The translations under genes and the position numbers were made by a program. The notes under the pieces are model-generated. The model searched no databases. It was not told the origin of the DNA and was given only the letters and a program-made list of their open reading frames with translations. A stretch of 64,000 bases of DNA from Microvirga sp. TS319. Its GTDB lineage: Bacteria; Pseudomonadota; Alphaproteobacteria; Rhizobiales; Beijerinckiaceae. How positions within the stretch are numbered: the stretch's first letter is position 1; each line of letters opens with the position of its first letter. Shown here piece by piece: positions 1-10,233 of the stretch. The stretch lies in the NCBI RefSeq assembly GCF_041276405.1, contig NZ_JBGGGT010000002.1, positions 4,024,501-4,088,500 of the forward strand. The letters are read 5' to 3'.

Positions 1-1
1 C

Positions 2-718
2 GACGACGTGCAGTTCATCCAGGGCAAGCAGATCCAGCAGGAATTCGGCCACACGCTCAACGCCCTCATCGATGCGGGCCGCCAGATCGTGATCGCCGCC
101 GACCGCCCGCCGGCGGATCTCGAGAACCTGGACGAGCGCGTGCGCTCGCGCCTCGCTGGCGGCCTCGTGGTCGAGGTCACGGCGCTCGACGAAGCCCTTC
201 GCACCTCGATCCTCTCCACCCGCATCGAGGCCCTCAAAACCATTCACTCCACCTTCGAGGTGGGTCCCAACGTCATCGCCTACGTGGCCCGCTCGATCAC
301 GGCGAACGGCCGCGATCTCGAAGGTGCGGTGAACCGCCTCCTGGCGCATGCCACGCTCACCGGCTCGGCCATCACCCTCGAGACCGCCGAGACCGCGATC
401 CGCGATCTCGTGCGCAACCGCGAGCCGAAGCGCGTGAAGATCGAGGACATCCAGAAGCTCGTGGCCTCGCGCTACAACGTCTCCCGCTCGGATATCCTCT
501 CGGAACGGCGAACCGCCGCCGTAGTGCGGCCACGCCAGATCGCCATGTATCTGTCCAAGGTGCTGACGCTCCGCTCCCTGCCGGAGATCGGCCGCCGCTT
601 CGGCGGGCGTGATCACACCACCGTGCTCCATGCGGTGCGCAAGATCGAAAAGGCGCTTGGCGAGGATCACGCGCTCTCCGACGAGGTCGAGCTGCTCAAG
701 CGGATGCTCCAGGAGTAA
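2..718 (+). CDS. dnaA: Chromosomal replication initiator DnaA, C-terminal part (5' end outside window)
   Basis: The reading frame is open from the window edge, so only the C-terminal ~238 residues are present. They begin inside the AAA+ ATPase domain at the Walker B motif (DDVQFI). The AAA+ lid follows, then the domain IV DNA-binding helices with the DnaA signature [17 protein letters not shown] near the end. DnaA binds DnaA boxes at oriC as ATP-bound oligomers to open the origin. dnaN follows on the same strand after 178 bp, the usual dnaA-dnaN order. The stop codon lies inside an 18-bp tandem repeat. Confidence 0.97.
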   Translation, partial: DDVQFIQGKQIQQEFGHTLNALIDAGRQIVIAADRPPADLENLDERVRSRLAGGLVVEVTALDEALRTSILSTRIEALKTIHSTFEVGPNVIAYVARSITANGRDLEGAVNRLLAHATLTGSAITLETAETAIRDLVRNREPKRVKIEDIQKLVASRYNVSRSDILSERRTAAVVRPRQIAMYLSKVLTLRSLPEIGRRFGGRDHTTVLHAVRKIEKALGEDHALSDEVELLKRMLQE

Positions 719-765
719 GCCTTTCCGGAGGAGTAAGCCTTTCCGGAGGAATAGGCCCTTCCCGG
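712..765 (+). repeat. 18-bp tandem repeat (three copies) across the dnaA stop codon
   Basis: Two identical 18-bp units (712-729 and 730-747, unit GGAGTAAGCCTTTCCGGA) are followed by a diverged third copy (748-765). The first copy contains the dnaA stop codon, so each perfect copy carries an in-frame TAA. The units are GGAG-rich. They probably arose by replication slippage; no function is shown. Confidence 0.85.
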
Positions 766-896
766 GCGGCGAGAGGCTCATTCGGAACAGTCGAAACCTG
801 TGGCCTTGCATTCTCGGGCGACAGACGCCAATCTTGCCGCTCCGCTTGTCGCACGGGTGACAGGCCAAGAATTTCACCGACAATAGGTGTCGCTTT

Positions 897-2015
897 ATGA
901 GAGTTACTGTTGAGCGCGCCGCTCTGCTGAAGGCGCTGGGGCACGTGCACCGCGTCGTCGAGCGCCGCAACACCATTCCGATTCTGTCGAACGTCCTCTT
1001 GCGCGCCGAGGATGGCGCCCTGCGCCTGCGCGCAACCGACCTCGACATCGAGGTCACGGAAACGATCCCGGCCGATATCACGGAGGCAGGCTCCACCACG
1101 GTGCCCGCCTACATGATCTACGACATCGTGCGAAAGCTCCCCGACGGCGCCCAGGTCTCCCTCGAGATGACCGCCGACATGGGCCAGATGCAGATCCGCT
1201 CGGGCCGCTCGCGCTTCATGCTGCAGGCGCTTCCCGAGAGCGATTTCCCGGATCTCGCCGCCGGCGACCTTCCGCACCGCTTCACCTTGGCGGCTGCCGA
1301 TCTCAAGCGCCTGATCGAAAAGACCCAGTTCGCGATCTCGACCGAAGAAACGCGCTACTATCTCAACGGCATCTATCTGCACACGCTGGACGTAGGCGGA
1401 TCGCTCGTGATGCGGGCCGTCGCCACCGACGGCCATCGCCTCGCCCGCGTGGAACTGCCCGCGCCTACGGGTTCGGAGGGCATGCCCGGCGTGATCATTC
1501 CACGCAAGGCGGTCGCCGAGATCGTCAAGCTCGTCGAAGACGGTTCGGAGACCATCACGGTGGAGCTGTCCTCGGCGAAGGTCCGCCTGACCTTCGACGG
1601 CGTGGTTTTGACCTCCAAGCTCATCGACGGCACCTTCCCCGATTATCAGCGCGTCATTCCTGCCGGCAACGACAAGGTCCTGGTGGTCGAGCGCGCCGAT
1701 TTCGCCAAGGCCGTCGACCGCGTCTCCACGATCTCCTCGGAGCGTGGGCGCGCCGTGAAGCTGGCGCTCGGCGACGGGCGCCTGACGCTCACCGTCAACA
1801 ATCCGGATTCGGGCAGCGCGACGGAGGAGATCGAGGTCGATTACGATGCTGCTCCCATCGATATCGGTTTCAACGCCAAGTACCTGCTGGACATCACGGC
1901 CCAGCTCGATGGCGACACCGCCCTGTTCAAGCTTGCCGATCCCGGCTCGCCCACCCTCATCCAGGACCGCGAGGGCGCATCCGCCCTCTACGTCCTGATG
2001 CCGATGCGCGTTTAA
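897..2015 (+). CDS. dnaN: DNA polymerase III beta subunit (sliding clamp)
   Basis: This is a 372-residue protein, the normal length for bacterial beta clamp, starting MRVTVERAALLKAL. It forms a homodimeric ring around DNA that tethers polymerase III and recruits repair factors through short QLxLF-type peptides. Three clamp domains fit the length, and the C-terminus (LYVLMPMRV) matches the family's VMPMRL-type end that helps form the peptide-binding pocket. It lies between dnaA and recF on the same strand. One protein encoded later in this window (49955-51169) carries a candidate clamp-binding tail. Confidence 0.98.
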   Translation: MRVTVERAALLKALGHVHRVVERRNTIPILSNVLLRAEDGALRLRATDLDIEVTETIPADITEAGSTTVPAYMIYDIVRKLPDGAQVSLEMTADMGQMQIRSGRSRFMLQALPESDFPDLAAGDLPHRFTLAAADLKRLIEKTQFAISTEETRYYLNGIYLHTLDVGGSLVMRAVATDGHRLARVELPAPTGSEGMPGVIIPRKAVAEIVKLVEDGSETITVELSSAKVRLTFDGVVLTSKLIDGTFPDYQRVIPAGNDKVLVVERADFAKAVDRVSTISSERGRAVKLALGDGRLTLTVNNPDSGSATEEIEVDYDAAPIDIGFNAKYLLDITAQLDGDTALFKLADPGSPTLIQDREGASALYVLMPMRV

Positions 2016-2048
2016 GGCTTCGCAGACGTCATCCCGGCGAAGGCTGGC

Positions 2049-2185
2049 GCATCGTGCGGACCCAGCGGGCCGCGCTAGCGAAAAGCGGCCCCGGTTTTTC
2101 GCTCAAACGATGCGCTCTCTCCAAGAAGGGAGCATCGGATTCAACCCCAAAAGTGGATTCCACTTTTCACGTCCGATGCTCTAGC
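2049..2185. repeat. Composite palindromic intergenic repeat (copy A)
   Basis: This fills most of the dnaN-recF gap. A first palindrome runs from GCATCGTGCGGACC to AACGATGCGC, and a second from GAGCATCGG to CCGATGCTCTAG with an inner AAAGTGGATTCCACTTTT hairpin. Near-identical composites occur at 13982-14121 and 19415-19554. It resembles REP/BIME-type elements; no coding is seen. Confidence 0.85.
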
Positions 2186-2224
2186 GCTTGATCTTTCGCG
2201 TCCGCTTCTGAAAGAAGGGGACGC

Positions 2225-3385
2225 ATGTCCGCTTCTCCTGTTGCCGCCTCCCGAATCGCTCGCCTGATCCTCCAGGATTTCCGCACCTATGCGAGCCTGG
2301 ACCTTTCCGTCTCGCGCCAGCTCGTGGCGCTCGTAGGCGAGAACGGGGCGGGCAAGACCAATGTGCTGGAGGCGATCTCCCTCTTCATGCCGGGACGCGG
2401 TCTGCGTCGCGCGGAGCTCGCCGACATGGCCCGCCAGGGCGGCACCGGCTCCTTCGCCGTTTCGCTCACTCTCGACACGGCTTACGGCGAGCACCGCCTC
2501 GGCACCGGCCTCGAACCGCAGGGAGAAAACGGCCGCGCCTCGCGCCTCTGCCGGATCGACGGCATGGCGGCTTCCTCTCCGACGGCCTTTGCCGAATTCC
2601 TGCGGGTCGTCTGGCTCACGCCTGATCTCGATGCCTTGTTTCGTGGTCCGGCCGGCGACCGCCGCCGCTTCCTCGACCGCCTGGTGCTTGCGGTGGATGC
2701 GGAGCACGGCACCCGGGTGAACGCCCTGGAGCGTGCGCTGCGCTCCCGCAACCGGGTGCTGGAGGAAAATCCCGACGATCGCCTGTGGCTCGATGCCCTG
2801 GAGCGCGAGGTGGCCGAGCTGGCGATCGCGGTCGCCGCCGCGCGCCGCGAGACCGTGGACCGGCTCGCCGCCCTGATCCTGGCGACGCGCGAGGAGGAAT
2901 CCCCCTTCCCGTTCGCCACGATGGACATCGAAGGCGAGATCGACAGGCTGGTCGCCACGCTTCCGGCCGTCGATGCCGAGGACCGCTACCGCGCGATCCT
3001 GCGCGATTATCGTGCGCGCGACCGCGCTGCCGGGCGAACCCTCGTCGGTCCGCAGGCCTCCGACCTGCTCGTGCGCCACGGCCCCAAGGACATCGCGGCC
3101 AACACCGCCTCGACGGGCGAACAGAAGGCCCTTCTCATCGGCCTGGTGCTCGCCCATGCGCGGCTGGTGGCCAGCATGAGCGGCATTGCCCCCTTCGTGC
3201 TCCTCGACGAGGTTGCCGCCCATCTCGATCCGCGCCGCCGCGCGGGCCTCTTCGCGGCCCTGGAAACACTCGGCGGACAGGTCTGGATGACGGGCGCCGA
3301 TCCGAGCCTCTTCGCAGAACTCGAAGGCCGGGCGGACGTGCTTCAGGTTTTGCCCGGCGTGATCGAACCCATCACAACTCGTTGA
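2225..3385 (+). CDS. recF: DNA replication and repair protein RecF
   Basis: This 386-residue SMC-like ABC ATPase helps load RecA at single-strand gaps with RecO and RecR. The Walker A motif GENGAGKTN lies near residue 38, the signature-like region ASTGEQKALLIGL near residue 300, and Walker B FVLLDEVAAHLD near residue 325. The length is usual for alphaproteobacterial RecF. It sits downstream of dnaN and upstream of gyrB, as in many bacteria, but here separated from both by other sequence. Confidence 0.96.
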   Translation: MSASPVAASRIARLILQDFRTYASLDLSVSRQLVALVGENGAGKTNVLEAISLFMPGRGLRRAELADMARQGGTGSFAVSLTLDTAYGEHRLGTGLEPQGENGRASRLCRIDGMAASSPTAFAEFLRVVWLTPDLDALFRGPAGDRRRFLDRLVLAVDAEHGTRVNALERALRSRNRVLEENPDDRLWLDALEREVAELAIAVAAARRETVDRLAALILATREEESPFPFATMDIEGEIDRLVATLPAVDAEDRYRAILRDYRARDRAAGRTLVGPQASDLLVRHGPKDIAANTASTGEQKALLIGLVLAHARLVASMSGIAPFVLLDEVAAHLDPRRRAGLFAALETLGGQVWMTGADPSLFAELEGRADVLQVLPGVIEPITTR

Positions 3386-3450
3386 TGGCGCAAAGGAGCG
3401 TTCTGGCGTATGAGGGAGGTGCAACACAATCTCACGCGCCGGTCATCGTC

Positions 3451-4065
3451 ATGGAACCCGCAGGCCTGATCCTGTTCTCGTCCGCCCTGTTCATCGCCGC
3501 AGCCTCGCCCGGGCCGGGGATCGCCGCCATCGTGGCGCGGGTGCTGGGGCGCGGCCCCAAGGAGGCTGTGCCGTTCAGCATCGGAATCGCCCTGGGGGAC
3601 GTGGTGTGGCTCACCTTCGCGGTCTTAGGCCTCGCCGCCCTGGCGCAGACCTTCCATGAGGTCTTCCTGGCGATCAAATACGCTGGCGCCGCCTATCTGC
3701 TCTATCTCGCCTACAAGCTCTGGACGGCTCCCGCCGCAGCCAGGGAGGTCCAGGCCGAGGAGAGGCCCGAGCATCCGGCCAAACTCCTGCTGGGCGGGCT
3801 GGCGCTCACCCTCGGCAACCCGAAGACGATGGTGTTCTACCTCGCGCTCCTGCCGACCTTCCTCGATCTCACCCGGATCACGACGCTGGGCTATGCGGAA
3901 CTCGCTCTCGCCACCCTGGCGGTGCTGGCGGTGGTGTTCGGCGGCTATATCGTGCTCGCGACCCGCGCCCGCAGGCTCTTCACCAGCCCCAACGCCATCC
4001 GCATTCTCAACCGCTTCACGGGAACCGTCATGGCGGGAGCGGCGGCGGCCGTGGCGGCCCGCTGA
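3451..4065 (+). CDS. LysE/RhtB family amino acid or metabolite exporter
   Basis: This is a 204-residue hydrophobic protein with about six membrane segments. It opens with the family motif ASPGPGIAAIVARVLGRG and carries the LGGLALTLGNPKTMVFYLALLP region typical of LysE/RhtB exporters. The start at 3451 (MEPAGLILF) gives the standard family length; the frame is open far upstream but that stretch overlaps recF. It lies 65 bp after recF. The substrate cannot be told from sequence. Confidence 0.88.
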   Translation: MEPAGLILFSSALFIAAASPGPGIAAIVARVLGRGPKEAVPFSIGIALGDVVWLTFAVLGLAALAQTFHEVFLAIKYAGAAYLLYLAYKLWTAPAAAREVQAEERPEHPAKLLLGGLALTLGNPKTMVFYLALLPTFLDLTRITTLGYAELALATLAVLAVVFGGYIVLATRARRLFTSPNAIRILNRFTGTVMAGAAAAVAAR

Positions 4066-4071
4066 CGGATC

Positions 4072-4308
4072 ATGGCGGCAGCCCGGTTGCTGCTTTGGTC
4101 CTGCGCCAGCTTTGCGTGTGCCTTCGCGTTTCATGACCGTTATTGGCAAAGGCGGGATTGTTTCAACGAGCTCGGCCGCTGTTACGATACGGAAGCCGGC
4201 GTGATGGTCGAGCAGGCTGGCCCGATCTGGGGAACGCTCACGCTTGTTTTCGGCCTTCTCGCGCTGAGGAGCCTCCGGCGGCTCCTGAGACAAAGAACCA
4301 CCCTCTGA
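4072..4308 (+). CDS. Small predicted membrane protein of unknown function
   Basis: This 78-residue protein starts 6 bp after the LysE-type exporter stop, so the two are probably co-transcribed. It has a hydrophobic N-terminal segment (LLLWSCASFACAFAF), a loop with three cysteines in total, and a second membrane segment (IWGTLTLVFGLLAL) ending in a basic tail. I do not recognise a family. A two-pass inner membrane protein is likely. Confidence 0.5.
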   Translation: MAAARLLLWSCASFACAFAFHDRYWQRRDCFNELGRCYDTEAGVMVEQAGPIWGTLTLVFGLLALRSLRRLLRQRTTL

Positions 4309-4350
4309 ACGCGCCGAATCGGCACTTTTTGGTGGATTTTCGGCCCCCTT

Positions 4351-4380
4351 TTCACGCGCGCGTATACGCGCGGGGGTGAA
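4351..4380. promoter_or_regulatory. Inverted repeat 91 bp upstream of gyrB
   Basis: The stretch is TTCAC-GCGCGCGTATACGCGCG-GGGGTGAA. The centre GTATAC is flanked by alternating CG dinucleotides and TTCAC/GTGAA ends. The arms are symmetric except for a two-base offset. It could be a cruciform- or Z-DNA-prone supercoiling sensor or a protein operator for gyrB. The role is inference. Confidence 0.4.
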
Positions 4381-4401
4381 ATTTCAACCAATCGTCACTA
4401 A

Positions 4402-6897
<2,496 letters not shown>

Positions 6898-6999
6898 GCG
6901 ACGAGTTGACCGTTAAGCCGGTATCGCGAAACGGAAACCAATAGGGCGATGCAGTAAAGCAAACTGCGCCGCCCTTCATGGTTTGATTTATTGCTTTCT

Positions 7000-7176
7000 G
7001 GAGCATCGGACGCGGGAAGTGGATTTGCACTTTGAGATTGAATCCGATGCTCCCTTCCTGGAATGAGTGCATCGAACGCAAGAGTAGGGACTGGTCTTGC
7101 GGGAACGATGCTCGAACATTTTGGATTGAACATCTTTCCCGCAAAACCGGTGCCCACTTTTGCGTCCGATGCTTTA
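7000..7176. repeat. Cluster of three palindromic repeat units (copy B)
   Basis: The gyrB-sugE gap holds three units: 7000-7052 (GAGCATCGGACG...AATCCGATGCTC), 7067-7132 (GCATCGAACGCA...AACGATGCTC) and 7133-7176 (CCCGCAAAACCGG...GCGTCCGATGCTTTA). The last unit ends in TTA, which is the stop codon of the sugE-like gene read on the minus strand. The remaining bases from 6898 hold nothing recognisable. Confidence 0.8.
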
Positions 7177-7494
7177 ATGATCCGATGCCATCTTGAGGCC
7201 GATCAGACCGATCAGGATGAACAGGGCGCTCCCGACCCGCAGGGCCGTGGCCTGCTCTCCGAGCACGGCGATCCCCACCAAAAACGCACCGATGGCGCCG
7301 ATCCCCGTCCAGATCACGTAGGCCGTGCCGAGGGGAAGCACCCTCATGGCGAACGACAACAAGCCGAAACTTGCAATCATCGCCACGATGGTCACGATGC
7401 TCGGGACGAGCTTCGTGAACCCCATCGATTGCTTCATGGTGTAGGCCCAAAGGACCTCCAGCAGTCCCGCCACGACCAGATAAACCCAAGCCAT
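7174..7494 (-). CDS. sugE: SMR family exporter, SugE/Gdx type
   Basis: This is a 106-residue four-helix small multidrug resistance protein. The Glu in AGLLEVLWA (residue 13) is the proton/substrate-coupling acid of the family, and GTAYVIWTGIGAIGA is the SMR signature. The WAYTMKQSMGF region and the KMASDH end fit SugE (Gdx) better than EmrE. Gdx proteins export guanidinium by proton antiport. The start at 7494 (MAWVYL) is chosen for family length; an ATG two codons earlier at 7500 is possible. I saw no guanidine riboswitch upstream, only a palindromic repeat. Confidence 0.9.
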   Translation of the reverse strand: MAWVYLVVAGLLEVLWAYTMKQSMGFTKLVPSIVTIVAMIASFGLLSFAMRVLPLGTAYVIWTGIGAIGAFLVGIAVLGEQATALRVGSALFILIGLIGLKMASDH

Positions 7495-7507
7495 TATCAT
7501 AACCTCT

Positions 7508-7563
7508 CTAGAGCATCGGACGTGAAAAGTGGATTTGCACTTTTGGGATCCATTCCGATGCTC
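7508..7563. repeat. Single palindromic repeat unit (copy C)
   Basis: The unit reads TAGAGCATCGGACGTG...CATTCCGATGCTC with an inner AAGTGGATTTGCACTTT hairpin. It lies between atpB and sugE, both on the minus strand. Confidence 0.8.
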
Positions 7564-7592
7564 CCACCATAGAAGAGCGTATCGTGCGAAAT

Positions 7593-8342
7593 TTAGTGTC
7601 CCGGGTGGAGCGCATCGTTGAGGTAGATGCAGGTCAGCACCGCAAACACATAGGCCTGGAGGACGGCGACGAGAAACTCGAAGCCCGTCAATGCGACGGT
7701 CATGGCCAGAGGAAGCGGCGCGAGCACCGCATATCCGGTTCCCGCCGTGCCCAGCGCCACGACGAAGCCGCCGAAGACCTTCAGGGCGATATGCCCGCCC
7801 AGCATGTTGGCGAACAGCCGCAGGCTGAGGCTGATCGGCCGTGACAGAAACGAGATGATCTCGATGACCACGAGCACGGGAAGGAGCCATTGGGGCACTC
7901 CCGAGGGCACGAACAGCCTGAGGAAGCGGGTGCCGTGTTTCATGAAGCCGTAGCCGATCACGGTTGCGATCACGAGCATGGCAAGGCCGAACGTCACGAC
8001 GATCTGGCTCGTGACCGTGAAGGAGCCGGGAATCATGCCCAGCAGGTTCAGGACCAGGACGAAGAGGAAGAGCGAGAACACCAGAGGAAAGAACTTCATT
8101 CCCTCCCGGCCCGCCGCATCCTGGAGGGTTCCTGCGACGAACTCGTGCAGCATCTCGGCAACCGCCTGGGAGCGGCCCGGCACGAGGGCCTTCCGGCGTG
8201 TGGCCCAGAGAAACCCGCCGACGATCAACACGACGGACAAGCTCATGAACACGGACGCGTTCGTCACGCCGAACTCGACTCCGCCCACGCTCCCGAGAGG
8301 GACCAGGGTTTTGACGACAAACTGCTCGATAGGGTTGGCCAC
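7593..8342 (-). CDS. atpB: F0F1 ATP synthase subunit a, encoded alone
   Basis: This 249-residue F0 subunit forms the proton half-channels against the c-ring. The essential arginine is present in [15 protein letters not shown] (Arg175), and [21 protein letters not shown] is the conserved membrane motif. The GTG start at 8342 (VANPIEQF) is chosen because GGAGG lies 8 bases upstream and it gives the usual rhizobial length; an ATG at 8390 would add a 16-residue tail containing CRFCG. In bacteria atpB normally sits with atpE and atpF; no other ATP synthase gene is in this window. Confidence 0.93.
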   Translation of the reverse strand: MANPIEQFVVKTLVPLGSVGGVEFGVTNASVFMSLSVVLIVGGFLWATRRKALVPGRSQAVAEMLHEFVAGTLQDAAGREGMKFFPLVFSLFLFVLVLNLLGMIPGSFTVTSQIVVTFGLAMLVIATVIGYGFMKHGTRFLRLFVPSGVPQWLLPVLVVIEIISFLSRPISLSLRLFANMLGGHIALKVFGGFVVALGTAGTGYAVLAPLPLAMTVALTGFEFLVAVLQAYVFAVLTCIYLNDALHPGH

Positions 8343-8477
8343 CGGGGATGCCTCCGCTTTCAGATCGAAGCCACAGAAACGGCAGGTCATGCCGCGACGG
8401 TGGGGCCGTCCCCGATGAAGCGAAGGCCAAGGGTCGTCCCGAGGCAGGGTGGCTATATCAAACCCCACGAGGTTGAG

Positions 8478-8507
8478 GCAAGAGCATGCAAGAGCATGCA
8501 AGAGCAT
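8478..8507. repeat. Three perfect 10-bp tandem repeats
   Basis: Three copies of GCAAGAGCAT lie upstream of atpB. The GAGCAT core is also the end sequence of the palindromic repeats in this window. No function is evident. Confidence 0.8.
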
Positions 8508-8627
8508 GACGGAGGCTGTTGCGGGAATCGGCCCGGCCCGGCCCGGCGCTCCTGGAGGCCGCCCTGCCTCGGCACGGGGCATCTGCGACAGGCCGCCATC
8601 ACGCGAAGAGGCAGGCACAAGCCATCA

Positions 8628-9143
8628 TCATCCCGTTCTGACGCTCGCTGAATTCGGCCTCCAATCTCCTTCGGCGGAGCCTGCACCCTCGGCAATGAGT
8701 TCGTCAATGAAGGCCCGGAAGTGCGGATTGTGCCGGTTCCTGATCTCGCTCCAGCAGGCTCGCGCGCCGGGAGACGCCATGATGGCCTTGATGCTTTCGC
8801 GAATGCCCGACCAGTGCGGCGCATGGATCGTGCGGATTTCGCTCTGCACGTAGACGTTCTCGGCCCGGCGCAGGAAGCTGAGCAGCATGAAGCCGAATTG
8901 CACTCGCTCGACTTCGCCGAGCAAGGCGAATTCCCGTCCGGCCCGGATGTAGAGATCGACGAGCGCCTTGTCCTTGGCGATGTCGAAGGAGATCGACGCG
9001 AAGGAGTTCACTACCTGCTGGAAGGTCGCCGCCCGCACAGCGCGTGTATTATCCCGGATCTGAATGGAAAAGATGATCAGCGTGAAGATGACGCCGACAC
9101 CGCTGACGGTCGTGGCAAGCCAGGCGAAGTCCTGCAATGTCAT
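8628..9143 (-). CDS. Conserved hypothetical protein with one N-terminal membrane helix
   Basis: This is a 171-residue protein. It starts MTLQDFAWLATTVSGVGVIFTLIIFSIQIRDN in sequence order, that is a membrane segment at about residues 8-28 followed by a charged IQIRDNTRAVRAATFQ stretch and a soluble helical domain. Proteins with this QIRxNTRA layout are common and uncharacterised. The start at 9143 is preferred because GAGG lies 6 bases upstream and homologs begin similarly; an ATG at 9155 is in frame. No function can be assigned. Confidence 0.65.
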   Translation of the reverse strand: MTLQDFAWLATTVSGVGVIFTLIIFSIQIRDNTRAVRAATFQQVVNSFASISFDIAKDKALVDLYIRAGREFALLGEVERVQFGFMLLSFLRRAENVYVQSEIRTIHAPHWSGIRESIKAIMASPGARACWSEIRNRHNPHFRAFIDELIAEGAGSAEGDWRPNSASVRTG

Positions 9144-9472
9144 GACGAACCTCATGACCTATCCGAGGCAGGCACCGTGTCGACCTTAGATCCGAGAGAT
9201 CCGCTGCCGCCACGCACTTTCCCTGGATAGTCCCCGATTGCGGCGATTTCCCCGCCGAGGAGGAGGAGATCGGCGACCATGAGGGTCATGAGCGGCTCTT
9301 GAATCCCGCTCATGACGTTTTCGAAGACAGGAGCTAGACTGGCTGCCGCGACGAGGGTCTCGGCCGTCCCGCTCCATGCCCGTGAGGCCCTTCGTCGACC
9401 GGCGCACCGGCCGCCTTGGCGCTGCCGGCCACCGCTCTGCGCATCCGGACACGAGGAAGAGGAGAGCCCGCC
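9144..9472. other. Intergenic region between divergent genes
   Basis: This stretch separates the minus-strand hypothetical gene from the plus-strand HdeD-like gene and must hold both promoters. A minus-strand frame at 9152-9313 would encode 53 residues with a hydrophobic stretch (EPLMTLMVADLLLLGGEIA) and ends 8 bp before the 9143 start. It has no good ribosome binding site, so I do not call it a gene. No repeat or RNA is recognised. Confidence 0.4.
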
Positions 9473-10063
9473 ATGCCCCAACCCCACCTCACCCGTCTTG
9501 ACGGAACAGGTCTCAGCGGACCGGTCGCCCGAAGTCGCTGGTGGCTCTACGCCATCGGGTTCCTGCTCATCGTGGCCGGATTGGCGGCCCTCGCGCTTCC
9601 GTTCTTCGCCAGCCTGGCGGTGGAGGCCGTGGTCGGCTGGGCCTTCGTGATCGCGGGCATTTCCCAGTTTCTCTACGCCCTGCGCACCAAGGGCTGGGGC
9701 GGCTTCGTCTGGCAGGTGCTGATCGCGGCCGTCTTCCTGGTCGGCGGCTTCACCCTCATCACCAATCCCGTTGCGGGCCTGATCAGCCTGACTCTGGTGA
9801 TCATCGCCACCTTCGTGGCCAGCGGTATCCTCAAGATCCTGATCGGCTTCCGCCTCAGGCCCATGGACGGATGGGGCTGGTTCGTGCTGCTGGGCGTCCT
9901 GTCGCTCGCCGTCGGCCTGCTGATCTGGAACCGCCTGCCGAGTTCGGCAGCCTGGAGCCTGGGGCTGCTCGTGGGCATCGATTTCCTGTCGACCGGGCTC
10001 GTGTTCCTGCGCTTCGGCTATCTGGCGGGCCAGACCTCCCGCATCGCCGGCGCGGCGGCATAG
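9473..10063 (+). CDS. HdeD family (DUF308) membrane protein
   Basis: This 196-residue protein has about six membrane helices in three hairpin pairs, including LYAIGFLLIVAGLAALALPF and VEAVVGWAFVIAGISQFLYAL, the DUF308/HdeD pattern. HdeD in E. coli is linked to acid resistance, but the family function is unknown. The start at 9473 follows GAGGAGAG by a few bases. The TAG stop is the first triplet of a palindromic repeat. Confidence 0.85.
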   Translation: MPQPHLTRLDGTGLSGPVARSRWWLYAIGFLLIVAGLAALALPFFASLAVEAVVGWAFVIAGISQFLYALRTKGWGGFVWQVLIAAVFLVGGFTLITNPVAGLISLTLVIIATFVASGILKILIGFRLRPMDGWGWFVLLGVLSLAVGLLIWNRLPSSAAWSLGLLVGIDFLSTGLVFLRFGYLAGQTSRIAGAAA

Positions 10064-10165
10064 AGCATCAACCGCAAAAGTGGGAACCGGTTTTGCGTGA
10101 GAAGATGCTCGAAATATAGACCTAAAGCATCCGATGTGGGTCCGATGTCACGTCCGATGCTGTAG
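10061..10165. repeat. Two palindromic repeat units (copy D)
   Basis: Unit 1 (10061-10110) is TAGAGCATCAACCGCAAAAG...GCGTGAGAAGATGCTC. Unit 2 (10123-10165) runs AAAGCATCCGATGTG...CACGTCCGATGCTGTA. The first TAG is the stop codon of the HdeD-like gene. Confidence 0.75.
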
Positions 10166-10233
10166 CCACCGCCCCCTTCGCTTTCGTTGGGGGGCACAGG
10201 GTAGCGGGGATAACAGCATGTCCCCCACCGGCG

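Noticed and set aside
719..896. Replication origin between dnaA and dnaN
   Set aside because: I found no TTATCCACA-like boxes or AT-rich unwinding stretch there; the origin may lie outside the window.
7106..7131. GAAC-N10-GAAC near the repeat cluster as a LexA box
   Set aside because: The spacing is 10, not 7, and it lies inside palindromic repeats.
8343..8390. Zinc-ribbon N-terminus (CRFCG) on AtpB
   Set aside because: The GTG at 8342 has a perfect ribosome site and gives the family length, so the upstream codons are probably untranslated.
9152..9313. 53-residue hydrophobic frame before the 8628-9143 gene
   Set aside because: It has no ribosome site and no recognisable homolog; kept only as a note in the gap entry.
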